A DNA stretch of 64,000 bases, taken from Cupriavidus sp. 2SB (GTDB taxonomy: Bacteria > Pseudomonadota > Gammaproteobacteria > Burkholderiales > Burkholderiaceae). The notes under the pieces are model-generated. The model searched no databases, was not told the DNA's origin, and was given only the letters and a program-made list of their open reading frames with translations. This document shows positions 29,775 through 39,286 of the stretch, one piece after another (within the stretch, counting starts at the first letter, position 1; every line of letters begins with the position of its first letter). The DNA lies in the NCBI RefSeq assembly GCF_005503625.1, contig NZ_SCMX01000001.1, positions 124,001 through 188,000 on the forward strand. The letters run 5' to 3'. Made by a program: the position numbers and the translations under genes.

Positions 29775-30977
29775 ATGGATCTCAACTACTCGGAAGCCGA
29801 CAACGCCTTCCGTCAGGAAGTGCGCAGCTGGCTCGAGGCCAACCTGCCTGCGGATATCCGCGAAAAGGTTCTCAACCACCGCCGCCCCAGCCGCGACGAT
29901 CTCGTGCTCTGGCACAAGACGCTGGCCAAGAAGGGCTGGTCCGCGCCGCACTGGCCGGTGGACTTCGGCGGCACGGGCTGGAACGCCACGCAGCGCCATA
30001 TCTGGGATGAGGAAAATGCCCGCGTCGGCGCGCCCGGCGTGCTGCCGTTCGGCGTGGCGATGGTCGCGCCCGTGATCATGAAGTACGGCAACGCCGAGCA
30101 GAAGTCCTATTACCTGCCGCGTATCCTGGATTGCACCGACTGGTGGTGCCAGGGCTATTCGGAGCCGGGCTCCGGTTCGGACCTGGCTTCGGTCAAGACG
30201 AAGGCGGAACTGACTTCGGATGGCAAGCACTACATCGTCAACGGTCAGAAGACCTGGACGACGCTGGGCCAGCACGCCGACATGATCTTCTGCCTGGTAC
30301 GCACGGACCCCGAGGCCAAGAAGCAGGAAGGCATCTCGTTCCTGCTGATCGACATGAAGACGCCGGGCATCACGGTGCGTCCGATCATCATGCTCGACGA
30401 AGACCATGAAGTGAACGAAGTGTTCTTCGACAACGTGAAGGTTCCGGTGGAAAACCGCGTTGGCGAGGAAAACCGCGGCTGGACGTACGCCAAGTACCTG
30501 CTCGGCCACGAGCGTACCGGCATTGCCCGCGTGGGCGCATCCAAGCGCGAACTGGGCTTCCTGAAGCGCGTGGCGCGCCAGCAGGAAAAGAACGGCAAGC
30601 CGCTGCTCGAAGATCCGGTGTACGCCAACAAGGTGGCCGCGCTGGAAATCGAATTGATGGCGCTGGAAATCACCGTGCTGCGCGTGGTGTCGAGCGAAGC
30701 CGCTGGCAAGGGCCCCGGTCCCGAGGCATCGATGCTCAAGATCAAGGGCACCGAAATCCAGCAGATGCTGACCGAGCTGATGGTGGAAGCCGCCGGCCCG
30801 TATGCCATGCCGTTCGACCCGGCCTACCTCGAATGCGAGCAGGCCCATACGGTCACCGGCTACGACGATGCCGCGCCGCTGGCAGCGTACTACTTCAACT
30901 ACCGCAAGACGTCGATCTACGGTGGTTCCAACGAAATTCAGAAGAACATCATCAGCCAGATGATTCTGGGGCTGTGA
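29775..30977 (+). CDS. Acyl-CoA dehydrogenase
   Basis: FAD-dependent alpha,beta-dehydrogenase of acyl-CoA thioesters, 400 residues. N-terminal helical domain, then the FAD/substrate loop QGYSEPGSGSDLASVKTKA, beta domain, and C-terminal helical domain ending IYGGSNEIQKNIISQMILGL. The Glu found in the YEG motif of medium-chain enzymes is Gly here, so the catalytic base must lie elsewhere or in a partner. ATG 29775 has GGAGA five bases upstream. The next gene encodes a second, shorter member 13 bases away, suggesting a heteromeric enzyme. Confidence 0.9.
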   Translation: MDLNYSEADNAFRQEVRSWLEANLPADIREKVLNHRRPSRDDLVLWHKTLAKKGWSAPHWPVDFGGTGWNATQRHIWDEENARVGAPGVLPFGVAMVAPVIMKYGNAEQKSYYLPRILDCTDWWCQGYSEPGSGSDLASVKTKAELTSDGKHYIVNGQKTWTTLGQHADMIFCLVRTDPEAKKQEGISFLLIDMKTPGITVRPIIMLDEDHEVNEVFFDNVKVPVENRVGEENRGWTYAKYLLGHERTGIARVGASKRELGFLKRVARQQEKNGKPLLEDPVYANKVAALEIELMALEITVLRVVSSEAAGKGPGPEASMLKIKGTEIQQMLTELMVEAAGPYAMPFDPAYLECEQAHTVTGYDDAAPLAAYYFNYRKTSIYGGSNEIQKNIISQMILGL

Positions 30978-30990
30978 GGAGACACGCGAC

Positions 30991-32109
30991 ATGAACTTCA
31001 ATCTCAGCGACGAACAGAAGCAACTGGCCGATGCGATCCGCCGCTTCGTCGAAAAAAGCTACGACTTCGAATCGCGCAAGAAGAACATCAAGTCCGAACA
31101 GGGCTACGGCGCCAACGCATGGGGCGCACTGGTCGAACTGGGCCTGACGGCACTGCCGGTGCCGGAAGAACAAGGCGGTTTCTCGGGCACGGCCGTCGAC
31201 ATGATGGTGGTGCTGCAGGAACTGGGCCGTGGTCTGGTGGTGGAGCCGTACCAGGCAACCGTCGTCGGCGCGCAGGCGCTGAAGCTGGCCGGTGGCCAGG
31301 AAGCGCTGCTGGAACAGGTGGCAGGCGGCGAAGTGAAGCTGGCCACGGCATTCGGCGAGCAGCAGTCGCGCTATGAACTGAACAACGTGCGCGTGACGGC
31401 CAAGGGCGGCAAGCTCAATGGCAAGAAGACCGTGGTGGTGCATGGCGCGCAGGCTGACAAGCTCGTGGTGTCGGCGCGTACCAGCGGTGCGCAGCGCGAT
31501 CAGGACGGCATCTCGCTGTACCTCGTCGATACGAACGGCGCTGGCGTGACCGTGCAGGACTATCGCACGCTCGATAACCTGCATGCCGCGGACGTGACGT
31601 TCCAGGACGCACCGGCCACGCTGCTGGGCACGGAAGGCAAGGGCTGGGATGTACTCGAAGCCACGGCCGACTATGCGGCAGTGCTGCTGTGCTCGGAAGC
31701 GGTTGGTATCCTCGACACGCTGAACGCCACGACGCTGGACTACGCCAAGACGCGCCAGCAGTTCGGGGTGCCCATCGCGCGCTTCCAGGCACTGCAACAT
31801 CGCATGGTGGAAATGTTCATCCATGCCGAGCAGTCGCGTTCGATCACGCTGCTGGCCGCAGCGCGTTTCGACGAGGCCAGCCCCGAAGAACGCCGTCGCT
31901 ACGTGTCCGCCGCCAAGGCACGCGTGGGGCAGGCGGCCCGCTCGGTGGGCCAGGAGGCCGTGCAGATTCACGGCGGCATGGGCGTGACCGATGAAATGCC
32001 GGCCGCGCACATGTTCAAGCGGCTGACGTTCATCAACACGACGTTTGGCGACGTGGACCATCACCTGGGCCGTTTCGCCAGTCAGCCGGGCTTCCAGGAA
32101 GCCGCCTGA
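30991..32109 (+). CDS. Acyl-CoA dehydrogenase, short partner-type
   Basis: A 372-residue acyl-CoA dehydrogenase family protein with weaker FAD-loop conservation (the QxYSEPGSGSD segment is replaced by KLATAFGEQQSRYELNNV). It retains the C-terminal VQIHGGMGVTDEMPAAHMFKRL. Directly follows a larger homologue with AGGAGA before the ATG. In actinobacterial sterol degradation such paired genes encode heterotetramers; the same arrangement is inferred here. The substrate is unknown. Confidence 0.85.
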   Translation: MNFNLSDEQKQLADAIRRFVEKSYDFESRKKNIKSEQGYGANAWGALVELGLTALPVPEEQGGFSGTAVDMMVVLQELGRGLVVEPYQATVVGAQALKLAGGQEALLEQVAGGEVKLATAFGEQQSRYELNNVRVTAKGGKLNGKKTVVVHGAQADKLVVSARTSGAQRDQDGISLYLVDTNGAGVTVQDYRTLDNLHAADVTFQDAPATLLGTEGKGWDVLEATADYAAVLLCSEAVGILDTLNATTLDYAKTRQQFGVPIARFQALQHRMVEMFIHAEQSRSITLLAAARFDEASPEERRRYVSAAKARVGQAARSVGQEAVQIHGGMGVTDEMPAAHMFKRLTFINTTFGDVDHHLGRFASQPGFQEAA

Positions 32110-32126
32110 TCGATAGCATGACCCTG

Positions 32127-32158
32127 AACCGCGCCGGAAACCCCGAGCGCGGTTTTTT
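32127..32158 (+). terminator. Rho-independent terminator after the acyl-CoA dehydrogenase pair
   Basis: AACCGCGC (32127-32134) pairs with GCGCGGTT (32147-32154) and is followed by TTTTGC. Confidence 0.85.
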
Positions 32159-32172
32159 GCTTTGGAGCCCCC

Positions 32173-32625
32173 ATGTCCGACAAGATGTATTTCGAAGACT
32201 ATGTCGTTGGCAGCGAGATCGCGCTCGGCAGCTATCACGTCACCGAGGAAGAGATCGTCGCGTTTGCCAGGCAGTATGACCCCCAGCCGTTCCACATCGA
32301 CAAGGCCGCCGCCGAGCAGAGTATCTACGGCGGCCTGATTTCCAGTGGCTGGATGACGTGCGGCATCATCATGCGTCTGCTGGTACAGTCGATGGGCGAC
32401 CGCTCGACCAGCATGGGATCGCCCGGTGTGGACGAGGTCCGCTGGCTCAAGCCCGTCTACGCAGGCGACACGCTGACCGCCGTGCTGAAGGTGTTGGAAG
32501 CGCGCCCGTCAGGTTCGAAGCCGGACCGCGGCGTGGTGCTGACCCAGTGGGTCGGCAGCAACCAGAAGGGCGAGGTCGTTTGCACGGTCAAGGGCATGGG
32601 CATGTACAAGCGCCGCCCGGCGTAA
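32173..32625 (+). CDS. MaoC family dehydratase
   Basis: A 150-residue hot-dog-fold protein with the R-specific hydratase motif: FARQYDPQPFHIDKAAAEQS contains the Asp and His pair, and YGGLISSGWMT follows. Such proteins hydrate enoyl-CoA to (R)-3-hydroxyacyl-CoA. GGAGCCCCC precedes the ATG. It stands next to another MaoC gene and downstream of two acyl-CoA dehydrogenases, so sequential dehydrogenation and hydration is plausible. Confidence 0.87.
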   Translation: MSDKMYFEDYVVGSEIALGSYHVTEEEIVAFARQYDPQPFHIDKAAAEQSIYGGLISSGWMTCGIIMRLLVQSMGDRSTSMGSPGVDEVRWLKPVYAGDTLTAVLKVLEARPSGSKPDRGVVLTQWVGSNQKGEVVCTVKGMGMYKRRPA

Positions 32626-32661
32626 GCCCCAGGCCATCAACAAAATCAGGAGACAAGGAAT

Positions 32662-33135
32662 ATGCGCACCATTGCATCGCTGGAAGAGCTGGAGGGTCTT
32701 CAGGGCCAGGAAGTGGCCGTCAGCGACTGGTTCGAGATCACGCAGCAGCAGGTCAACCTGTTTGCGGAAGCGACCGGCGACCATCAGTGGATTCACGTGG
32801 ATGTGGAGCGTGCCAAGCGGGAGTCGCCATTCGGCGCGCCGGTGGCGCACGGCTTCCTGACGTTGTCGCTGCTGCCGCAACTGATGGCGAATGCCATCCA
32901 CATGGAAGGCGTCAAGATGGGCGTCAACTATGGGCTGAACCGCGTGCGCTTTACCGCGCCGGTGCCGGTGGGTAGCCGCCTGCGCGGTCGCGTGAAGCTG
33001 CTGAAGGTGGAGCGGCTCGATCCGACGCCGAACGGCCTGACCGGCGCGCAATCGACGTGGGAAGTCACGATCGAGCGCGAGGGCAGTGACCGCCCGGTCT
33101 GCGTGGCAGAATCGATCAGCCGGCGCTACTCGTAA
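32662..33135 (+). CDS. MaoC family dehydratase
   Basis: A 157-residue hot-dog-fold protein. The motif FAEATGDHQWIHVDVERAKRESPFGAPVAHGFLTLSLLP shows the Asp, His and Gly ligands of the hydratase active site. It is only modestly similar to the MaoC protein encoded just upstream, so the pair may form different homodimers or act on different substrates. AGGAGACAAGG precedes the ATG. Confidence 0.88.
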   Translation: MRTIASLEELEGLQGQEVAVSDWFEITQQQVNLFAEATGDHQWIHVDVERAKRESPFGAPVAHGFLTLSLLPQLMANAIHMEGVKMGVNYGLNRVRFTAPVPVGSRLRGRVKLLKVERLDPTPNGLTGAQSTWEVTIEREGSDRPVCVAESISRRYS

Positions 33136-33156
33136 GCACTCGCTGCATCGAAAAGT

Positions 33157-33187
33157 ACGGGCCGCTAGAACGCGGCCCGTTTCATTT
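33157..33187 (+). terminator. Rho-independent terminator after MaoC genes
   Basis: ACGGGCCGC (33157-33165) pairs perfectly with GCGGCCCGT (33172-33180), loop TAGAAC, followed by TTCATTT. Confidence 0.85.
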
Positions 33188-33295
33188 GTCCAGAAGATTC
33201 CGAGCAAAACATCGGATCACGGCGTGACTGTTTCCTCTGTGCGACACCTGTGAACATTGTCCGATAAAAAGAACAGTGTTTCCGTTGTGTTTGGG

Positions 33296-33325
33296 TTTAC
33301 CCGGAATGTTGCGTTGCGGTACATT
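33296..33325 (+). promoter_or_regulatory. Candidate cyo promoter
   Basis: TTTACC (33296-33301) and TACATT (33320-33325) are 18 bases apart in the AT-richest part of the gap. The nearby inverted repeat at 33253-33280 could be an operator. Weak evidence. Confidence 0.3.
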
Positions 33326-33725
33326 CGCGGCCAACGATGTTTTATGTAATGCGATATCCGCTCGGAGACCGTTCCCGCTGCGCTGGCGAGGCGGTCAAAA
33401 GCAGGCGTAAATCGCGTGGGCATCGTTAAACAACGCTTCTCCCGGTGGCTGCTCCGAACCGGGAACGATCGCAGTTCAGGCAGTCGGTTACCTCAGCGCA
33501 CGCATCCCGCCCCCGGCGTTTCGCGCACGCAGTCGTCAGTTGCTGTCCAGCCGCGCTCATGGCGTTGCCCGGCCGCATGGTCCGCCGGCGTTTGCATCGC
33601 CCCATCCGCAGCGCCAGCTTTGGACACGTCCCCGGTTTTCCCCAGCCCAGCCTGCCTGTTGCCCTGTGCAATAGGTGGCGGTGCCACGCTTGTGCACAGG
33701 CGTGACACAACCAGACCGTCGTGAC

Positions 33726-34694
33726 ATGAAGACACCAACATTGCCGCGCCTGATGCGGTTCCTGCCTTGCCTTGGCCTGCTCCTGCTGGCCGGCTGCGAC
33801 TTCGCACTGATGAACCCCAAGGGGCAAGTCGGCGTGGACATCAAGGGCATCATCCTGATCGCCACCTGGCTGATGCTCCTGGTCGTCGTGCCGGTCATCG
33901 TCCTGATCTTCGTGTTCGCGTGGAAGTACCGCGCCAGCAACACGTCGGCCACGTATGACCCCGACTGGTCGCACTCCACCCGCATCGAAGTGGTGGTGTG
34001 GCTGATCCCCTGCCTGATCATCATCGCGCTGGGCATCATCACGTGGAAGTCGTCGCACGACCTCGACCCGTACAAGCCGCTGGAATCCAACGTCAAGCCG
34101 ATCCAGGTGGAAGCCGTGGCAATGAACTGGAAGTGGCTGTTCATCTATCCGGAACTGAAGATCGCGACGGTGAACCAGCTCGCGTTTCCGGCCAACACGC
34201 CGGTGAACTTCAAGATCACGTCGGATTCGATCATGAATTCGTTCTTCATCCCGCGCCTGGGTAGCCAGATCTACGCCATGGCCGGGATGGAAACCAAGCT
34301 GCACCTCATCGCCAACGAAGCCGGTACGTACGACGGCATGTCCGCCAACTACAGCGGCGGCGGCTTCTCGGGCATGAAATTCAAGGCCATCGCCATGTCG
34401 AACTTCGAGTTCGACAAGTGGGTGGAGCAGGTGCGCGCGTCCAGCAAGCAGCTTGGCTCGGAGGACTACAAGGTCCTGGCGAAGCCGAGCGAAGCAGAAC
34501 CGGTGACGTACTTCGGCCGCGTCGAAGACGGTCTGTTCACCGACATCCTGCATCAGTACATGGGCCACGACGGCCGTGCGGTCGCCCGCGAAGGTTTTGA
34601 AGGCGGTCCGGTCTGCACGTCGCGTAACACGCTCGGCGAAGAGCGTGTGTCCCTGACCACGCCGGCCACCCCGGCCGTGGGCGCGCAAATCTAG
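33726..34694 (+). CDS. cyoA: Cytochrome bo ubiquinol oxidase subunit II
   Basis: Periplasm-facing lipoprotein subunit of the bo-type quinol oxidase, 322 residues. A lipoprotein signal ends in LLLLAGC, so Cys24 is the likely lipidated residue. Two transmembrane helices and a cupredoxin domain follow. The copper A ligands are absent ([11 protein letters not shown] where CuA oxidases have two Cys), as expected for a quinol oxidase. A C-terminal COX-aromatic-rich motif region is present. First gene of cyoABCD. Confidence 0.95.
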   Translation: MKTPTLPRLMRFLPCLGLLLLAGCDFALMNPKGQVGVDIKGIILIATWLMLLVVVPVIVLIFVFAWKYRASNTSATYDPDWSHSTRIEVVVWLIPCLIIIALGIITWKSSHDLDPYKPLESNVKPIQVEAVAMNWKWLFIYPELKIATVNQLAFPANTPVNFKITSDSIMNSFFIPRLGSQIYAMAGMETKLHLIANEAGTYDGMSANYSGGGFSGMKFKAIAMSNFEFDKWVEQVRASSKQLGSEDYKVLAKPSEAEPVTYFGRVEDGLFTDILHQYMGHDGRAVAREGFEGGPVCTSRNTLGEERVSLTTPATPAVGAQI

Positions 34695-34699
34695 GAGCA

Positions 34700-36676
34700 A
34701 TGATGTTTGGCAAATTGAGTTTGTCGGCGATTCCGTTTCATGAGCCGATCATCATGGTCACACTGACCTGCGTCGCCCTTGGTGGGCTGGCGCTGCTCGG
34801 TGCGATCTCGTATTTCAAGAAGTGGGGTTACCTGTGGACCGAGTGGATTACCTCGGTCGACCACAAGCGCATTGGCGTGATGTACTCGCTGGTGGCGCTG
34901 ATCATGCTGCTGCGCGGCTTTGCCGACGCGGTCATGATGCGTACCCAACTGGCCGTGGCAACCAATGGTTCCACCGGTTTCCTGCCGCCCGAACACTATG
35001 ACCAGGTGTTCACGGCGCACGGCGTGATCATGATCTTCTTCGTGGCCATGCCGCTGATGACGGGCCTGATGAACCTCGTGGTGCCGCTGCAGATCGGTGC
35101 GCGCGACGTGGCCTTCCCGTTCCTGAACACGCTGAGCTTCTGGCTGTTCGTGGCCGGCGCGATGCTGGTGAACGTGTCGCTGGGCGTTGGCGAATTCGCC
35201 AAGACCGGCTGGCTGGCTTACCCGCCGCTGTCGGGCCTGGATTACAGCCCGGGCGTGGGGGTGGACTACTACCTCTGGTCCTTGCAGATATCAGGGTTGG
35301 GCACGCTGCTGACCGGCGTGAACTTCCTGGTGACGATCCTGAAGATGCGCGCCCCGGGCATGACCCTGATGCGCATGCCGGTGTTCACGTGGACCGTGCT
35401 GTGCACGAACGTGCTGATCGTGGCAGCCTTCCCGGTGCTGACGGTGTCGCTGGCGCTGCTGGGTCTGGACCGTTACTTCGACATGCACTTCTTCACGAAC
35501 GACGGTGGCGGTAACGCCATGATGTACGTGAACCTGATCTGGATCTGGGGCCACCCCGAGGTCTACATCCTGGTGCTGCCGGCATTCGGTATCTTCTCGG
35601 AAATCATTGCCACGTTCTCGCGCAAGAAGCTGTTCGGCTACAAGGGCATGGTCTACGCCACCAGCGCGATCATGGTCCTGTCGTTCATCGTGTGGCTGCA
35701 CCACTTCTTCACGATGGGTTCCGGTGCGAACGTGAATGCGTTCTTCGGCATCACGACGATGATCATCTCGATCCCGACGGGCGTGAAGATCTTCAACTGG
35801 CTGTTCACGATGTACCGTGGCCGCGTGGAATTCACGTCGCCGGTGCTGTGGACGCTGGGCTTCATGGTCACGTTCGTGATCGGCGGCATGACCGGCGTGC
35901 TGATGGCTGTACCGGCTGCCGACTTCGTGCTGCACAACTCGCTGTTCCTGATTGCCCACTTCCACAACGTGATCATCGGCGGCGTGCTGTTCGGCTACCT
36001 TGCCGGCGTCACCTACTGGTGGCCGAAGGCGTTCGGCTTCAAGCTGAACGAGCGTCTGGGCAAGTGCGCCTTCTGGTGCTGGCTGGTGGGCTTCTACTTC
36101 GCCTTCATGCCGCTGTACGTGCTGGGCCTGATGGGCATGACCCGTCGCCTGAACCACACCGACAATCCGGAATGGACGCCCTGGCTGCATCTGGCCGTGG
36201 TGGGCGTGGTGTTCGTGGCCATGGGTATCGGCTTCCAGGTGCTGCAGATCATCGTGTCGATCCGCGACCGCAAGAAGCTGGCCGACGTCACGGGCGATCC
36301 GTGGGGTGGCCGTACGCTGGAATGGGCAACGTCGTCGCCGCCCGCGTTCTACAACTTCGCGCACACCCCGGTGGTGCGTGACCTGGACGCGTTTGCCGAC
36401 ATGAAGGCCCGTGGCGAAACGATGCGCACCGATGGCTTCGAACAGATCCACATGCCGAAGAACACGGCTGCCGGTTTCTACATGGGTGCATGGAGCCTGG
36501 CACTGGGCTTCGCGCTGACGTGGCATATCTGGTGGCTCGCCGCCGTGGGTCTGGTTGGCATGATCGTGGCCTTCATCCGCCGCGCCAACGATGACCACAT
36601 CGACTACTACGTGCCGGCCGCCGAGGTCGAGCAGATCGAAACCCGCTACCAGCAGCGCGTCGCTGCGCAGGGCTGA
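34700..36676 (+). CDS. cyoB: Cytochrome bo ubiquinol oxidase subunit I
   Basis: Catalytic heme-copper subunit, 658 residues and about 15 helices. It carries the low-spin heme His ([11 protein letters not shown]), the CuB ligand segment [15 protein letters not shown] with the cross-linked His-Tyr pair, the HH of [10 protein letters not shown], and the [17 protein letters not shown] heme ligands. K- and D-pathway positions look intact. Reduces O2 to water while pumping protons. Starts five bases after cyoA with AGGAGCA upstream. Confidence 0.97.
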   Translation: MMFGKLSLSAIPFHEPIIMVTLTCVALGGLALLGAISYFKKWGYLWTEWITSVDHKRIGVMYSLVALIMLLRGFADAVMMRTQLAVATNGSTGFLPPEHYDQVFTAHGVIMIFFVAMPLMTGLMNLVVPLQIGARDVAFPFLNTLSFWLFVAGAMLVNVSLGVGEFAKTGWLAYPPLSGLDYSPGVGVDYYLWSLQISGLGTLLTGVNFLVTILKMRAPGMTLMRMPVFTWTVLCTNVLIVAAFPVLTVSLALLGLDRYFDMHFFTNDGGGNAMMYVNLIWIWGHPEVYILVLPAFGIFSEIIATFSRKKLFGYKGMVYATSAIMVLSFIVWLHHFFTMGSGANVNAFFGITTMIISIPTGVKIFNWLFTMYRGRVEFTSPVLWTLGFMVTFVIGGMTGVLMAVPAADFVLHNSLFLIAHFHNVIIGGVLFGYLAGVTYWWPKAFGFKLNERLGKCAFWCWLVGFYFAFMPLYVLGLMGMTRRLNHTDNPEWTPWLHLAVVGVVFVAMGIGFQVLQIIVSIRDRKKLADVTGDPWGGRTLEWATSSPPAFYNFAHTPVVRDLDAFADMKARGETMRTDGFEQIHMPKNTAAGFYMGAWSLALGFALTWHIWWLAAVGLVGMIVAFIRRANDDHIDYYVPAAEVEQIETRYQQRVAAQG

Positions 36677-36681
36677 TAACC

Positions 36682-37326
36682 ATGTCGACAGAAGTTCTTG
36701 ACCGCTTCGGGGCGCAAGCCCCCGCGCATGCGCACTCGCACGACGAGTCGCACGACCACGCGCATCACGACACCAGCGAGAACACCGTCTTCGGTTTCTG
36801 GCTGTACCTGATGAGCGACTGCATCTTGTTCGCGTGCCTGTTCGCCGCTTACGCCGTCCTGCGCGGCGAAGTGGCGGGTGGCCCGTCGGGCAAGGAGCTG
36901 TTCGATCTCAACTTCGTGGCGGTGGAAACCGGCATCCTGCTGGTGTCGTCGATCACCTACGGCTTTGCCATGGTGTCGATGCAGAACCAGCAGCGCGGCC
37001 GCGTGATGTTCTGGCTGGGCGTGACGTTCCTGCTGGGCGCTGCCTTCATGAGCATGGAAATCTACGAGTTCAAGCACCTGATTCATGAAGGTGCCGGTCC
37101 GAGCCGTAGCGCATTCCTGTCCTCGTTCTTCACGCTGGTGGGCACCCACGGTCTGCACGTTGCAAGCGGCATGCTGTGGATGCTGGTACTCATGTACCAA
37201 CTGTCGAAGAAGGGGCTGACGCCTACCGTGACCAAGCGCCTGAACTGCCTCAGCCTGTTCTGGCACTTTCTGGACGTGGTCTGGATTGGTGTGTTCACCG
37301 TCGTCTATCTGATGGGAGCAATGTAA
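36682..37326 (+). CDS. cyoC: Cytochrome bo ubiquinol oxidase subunit III
   Basis: Five-helix membrane subunit, 214 residues, without cofactors. The N-terminal 35 residues are His/Asp-rich ([17 protein letters not shown]), then the conserved [24 protein letters not shown] helix and the [18 protein letters not shown] and [18 protein letters not shown] segments. It starts five bases after cyoB and abuts cyoD. Confidence 0.96.
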   Translation: MSTEVLDRFGAQAPAHAHSHDESHDHAHHDTSENTVFGFWLYLMSDCILFACLFAAYAVLRGEVAGGPSGKELFDLNFVAVETGILLVSSITYGFAMVSMQNQQRGRVMFWLGVTFLLGAAFMSMEIYEFKHLIHEGAGPSRSAFLSSFFTLVGTHGLHVASGMLWMLVLMYQLSKKGLTPTVTKRLNCLSLFWHFLDVVWIGVFTVVYLMGAM

Positions 37327-37677
37327 ATGGCACAGCAACACGCTACCGGCGCCCACGGCGCCTCGCACGGCCACAGCAGCGTCAAGTCGTATGTGATCGG
37401 CTTCGTGCTGGCGGTCATCCTGACGGCCATCCCGTTCAAGATCGTGATGGACGGTACGATGGACCGCGCCACCATGCTGTGGGTCATCCTGGGCCTGGCT
37501 GTGGTGCAGATCGTCGTGCACCTGAAGTACTTCCTGCATCTGGACGGTTCGGACGGACAGAAGTGGAACGTGATGGCCCTGCTGTTCACGGCCCTGATCC
37601 TGTTCATCGTGCTGGCCGGTTCGCTCTGGATCATGCACAACATGAACGCGAACATGATGCCGTGGATGAGCAAGTAA
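37327..37677 (+). CDS. cyoD: Cytochrome bo ubiquinol oxidase subunit IV
   Basis: Small three-helix membrane subunit, 116 residues, that helps CuB insertion and assembly. The VKSYVIGFVLAVILTAIPFKIVMDG and VQIVVHLKYFLHLDGS segments are typical. A His-rich N-terminus is also seen. The next gene is unrelated, so the heme O synthase gene (cyoE) is not part of this cluster. Confidence 0.95.
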   Translation: MAQQHATGAHGASHGHSSVKSYVIGFVLAVILTAIPFKIVMDGTMDRATMLWVILGLAVVQIVVHLKYFLHLDGSDGQKWNVMALLFTALILFIVLAGSLWIMHNMNANMMPWMSK

Positions 37678-37700
37678 GCATCCTCGCCGCTGTTTGAGAA

Positions 37701-37730
37701 ACGGGACCCCCAGCGGGTCCCGTTTTTTTG
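37701..37730 (+). terminator. Strong rho-independent terminator after cyoD
   Basis: ACGGGACCC (37701-37709) pairs with GGGTCCCGT (37715-37723), loop CCAGC, followed by TTTTTTG. Confidence 0.96.
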
Positions 37731-37795
37731 TGTCGATGGTGCCCATTGGTGCGTCAGGCACCGGGCGCACGCGCCCATGCACGCACCCGGGGCCT

Positions 37796-37812
37796 TGCAC
37801 GGTTCCGGTGCA
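37796..37812 (+). promoter_or_regulatory. NtrC-like binding site 1 upstream of urtA
   Basis: TGCAC-N7-GTGCA (37796-37812), reading TGCACG-N5-GGTGCA, is close to the NtrC enhancer consensus. It is centred about 138 bases before the -12 element of the sigma-54 promoter. Confidence 0.65.
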
Positions 37813-37842
37813 GTCACTCGTCGTTTCCGCTTCGTCGCGCCG

Positions 37843-37857
37843 GCACCGTCCTGGTGC
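37843..37857 (+). promoter_or_regulatory. NtrC-like binding site 2 upstream of urtA
   Basis: GCACC-N5-GGTGC (37843-37857) is a perfect dyad matching the core of the NtrC enhancer. It lies 46 bases after site 1, about 105 bases upstream of the predicted transcription start, a usual enhancer distance. Confidence 0.65.
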
Positions 37858-37928
37858 GCGGCCGTTTTCCCATTGCTGATTTGTCACGCAGGCGTTGCCT
37901 GGCAAGGGATTGCCGGCGTTCGCGGCAT

Positions 37929-37944
37929 TGGCACGCTAGTTGCA
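37929..37944 (+). promoter_or_regulatory. Sigma-54 promoter for the urt-ure locus
   Basis: TGGCACG-N4-TTGCA, with the invariant GG at 37930-37931 and GC at 37942-37943 separated by exactly ten bases, is a near-perfect -24/-12 element. Transcription should start near 37955, leaving a leader of about 54 bases before urtA. With the two NtrC-like sites it predicts induction by nitrogen limitation. Confidence 0.85.
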
Positions 37945-38008
37945 GAAGCATCACCCGGGGTGCGTAGTCCCTGCCAACACACATAAACCGGACGAACTGG
38001 GAGCTGCA

Positions 38009-39265
38009 ATGAAACGACGTGACATGCTGAAGCTGACGGCCGTAGCCGCCGCAGCGATGATCGGTACCAGCCCGCTGATGGCGCAGACAAAGGAACCGAT
38101 CAAGGTCGGCATCCTGCATTCGCTGTCGGGCACGATGGCCATTTCCGAGACGTCGCTGAAGGACGTGGCGCTCATGACGATCGACGAGATCAACAAGAGC
38201 GGTGGCGTGCTGGGCCGCAAGCTCGAGCCCGTTGTGGTGGACCCCGCATCGAACTGGCCGCTGTTCGCCGAGAAGGCACGCCAGCTGATCACCAAGGACA
38301 AGGTTGCCGTGACGTTCGGCTGCTGGACCTCGGTATCGCGCAAGTCGGTACTGCCGGTCTATGAAGAACTGAACTCGCTGCTGTTCTACCCGGTGCAGTA
38401 CGAGGGCGAGGAAATGTCGAAGAACGTGTTCTACACGGGTGCCGCGCCGAACCAGCAGGCCATCCCGGCCGTGGAATACCTGATGAGCAAGGAAGGCGGC
38501 GGTGCCAAGCGCTACTTCCTGCTGGGCACCGACTACGTGTACCCGCGTACCACGAACAAGATCCTGCGCGCGTTCCTGAAGAGCAAGGGCGTGGCCGACA
38601 AGGATATCGAAGAGGTCTACACGCCGTTCGGTCATAGCGACTATCAGACCATCGTCGCCAACATCAAGAAGTTCTCGCAAGGCGGCAAGACGGCCGTGAT
38701 CTCGACGATCAACGGCGACTCGAACGTGCCGTTCTACAAGGAACTGGGCAACGCGGGCCTGAAGGCCAAGGACGTGCCGGTGGTGGCGTTCTCCGTGGGC
38801 GAGGAAGAACTGCGCGGTATCGACACCAAGCCGCTGGTGGGCCACCTGGCCGCATGGAACTACTTCATGTCGGTGAAGAACCCGGAGAACGATGCGTTCA
38901 AGAAGCAATGGGCGGCATGGGTCAAGGCCAACAACCTGCCCGGCGCTGACAAGCGCGTGACCAACGATCCGATGGAAGCCACGTACGTGGGCATCCATAT
39001 GTGGGCACAGGCCGTGAAGAAGGCCGGCACCACGGACCCGGACAAGGTGCGCGCCGCCATGTACGGCCAGACCTTCAAGTCGCCGGACGGCTTCACGCTG
39101 ACGATGGGCGACAACCACCACCTTTACAAGCCCGTGATGATCGGCGAAGTGAAGGGCGATGGTCAGTTCAACGTGGTGTGGAAGACCGCCAAGCCGATCC
39201 GCGCCCAGCCGTGGAGCCCGTTCATCGCGGGTAACGAAGGCAAGGCGGACAAGGTTAGCAATTAA
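38009..39265 (+). CDS. urtA: Urea ABC transporter substrate-binding protein
   Basis: Periplasmic urea receptor, 418 residues. A twin-arginine-like signal (KRRDMLKLTAVAAAAMIG) ends near LMAQ. The mature type I binding protein has the UrtA-typical VGILHSLSGTMAISETSLKD, GCWTSVSRKSVLPVYEE and YYPVQYEGEE-like (LLFYPVQYEGEEMSKNV) segments that distinguish urea from amino acid receptors. GGGAG precedes the ATG at 38009. First gene of a urea uptake and urease locus under the sigma-54 promoter just upstream. Confidence 0.95.
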   Translation: MKRRDMLKLTAVAAAAMIGTSPLMAQTKEPIKVGILHSLSGTMAISETSLKDVALMTIDEINKSGGVLGRKLEPVVVDPASNWPLFAEKARQLITKDKVAVTFGCWTSVSRKSVLPVYEELNSLLFYPVQYEGEEMSKNVFYTGAAPNQQAIPAVEYLMSKEGGGAKRYFLLGTDYVYPRTTNKILRAFLKSKGVADKDIEEVYTPFGHSDYQTIVANIKKFSQGGKTAVISTINGDSNVPFYKELGNAGLKAKDVPVVAFSVGEEELRGIDTKPLVGHLAAWNYFMSVKNPENDAFKKQWAAWVKANNLPGADKRVTNDPMEATYVGIHMWAQAVKKAGTTDPDKVRAAMYGQTFKSPDGFTLTMGDNHHLYKPVMIGEVKGDGQFNVVWKTAKPIRAQPWSPFIAGNEGKADKVSN

Positions 39266-39286
39266 CACGTTGCCCTTTGCTATGCG

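Larger units (their letters stand above)
33136..33725 (+). other. Intergenic region upstream of cyoA
   Basis: A 590-base gap. After the MaoC terminator it holds an AT-richer segment (33230-33350) with an AACATTGT/ACAGTGTT inverted repeat at 33253-33280. A possible promoter TTTACC-N18-TACATT (33296-33325) lies just after. The last 300 bases are GC-rich with open frames on both strands but no recognisable gene. It probably carries the control region and a long leader for cyoABCD. Confidence 0.5.

Noticed and set aside
37745..37760. GGTGC-N5-GCACC dyad considered as a third NtrC site
   Set aside because: The half-sites are in the opposite order to the NtrC consensus (GCACC...GGTGC), and the sequence is close to the cyoD terminator.
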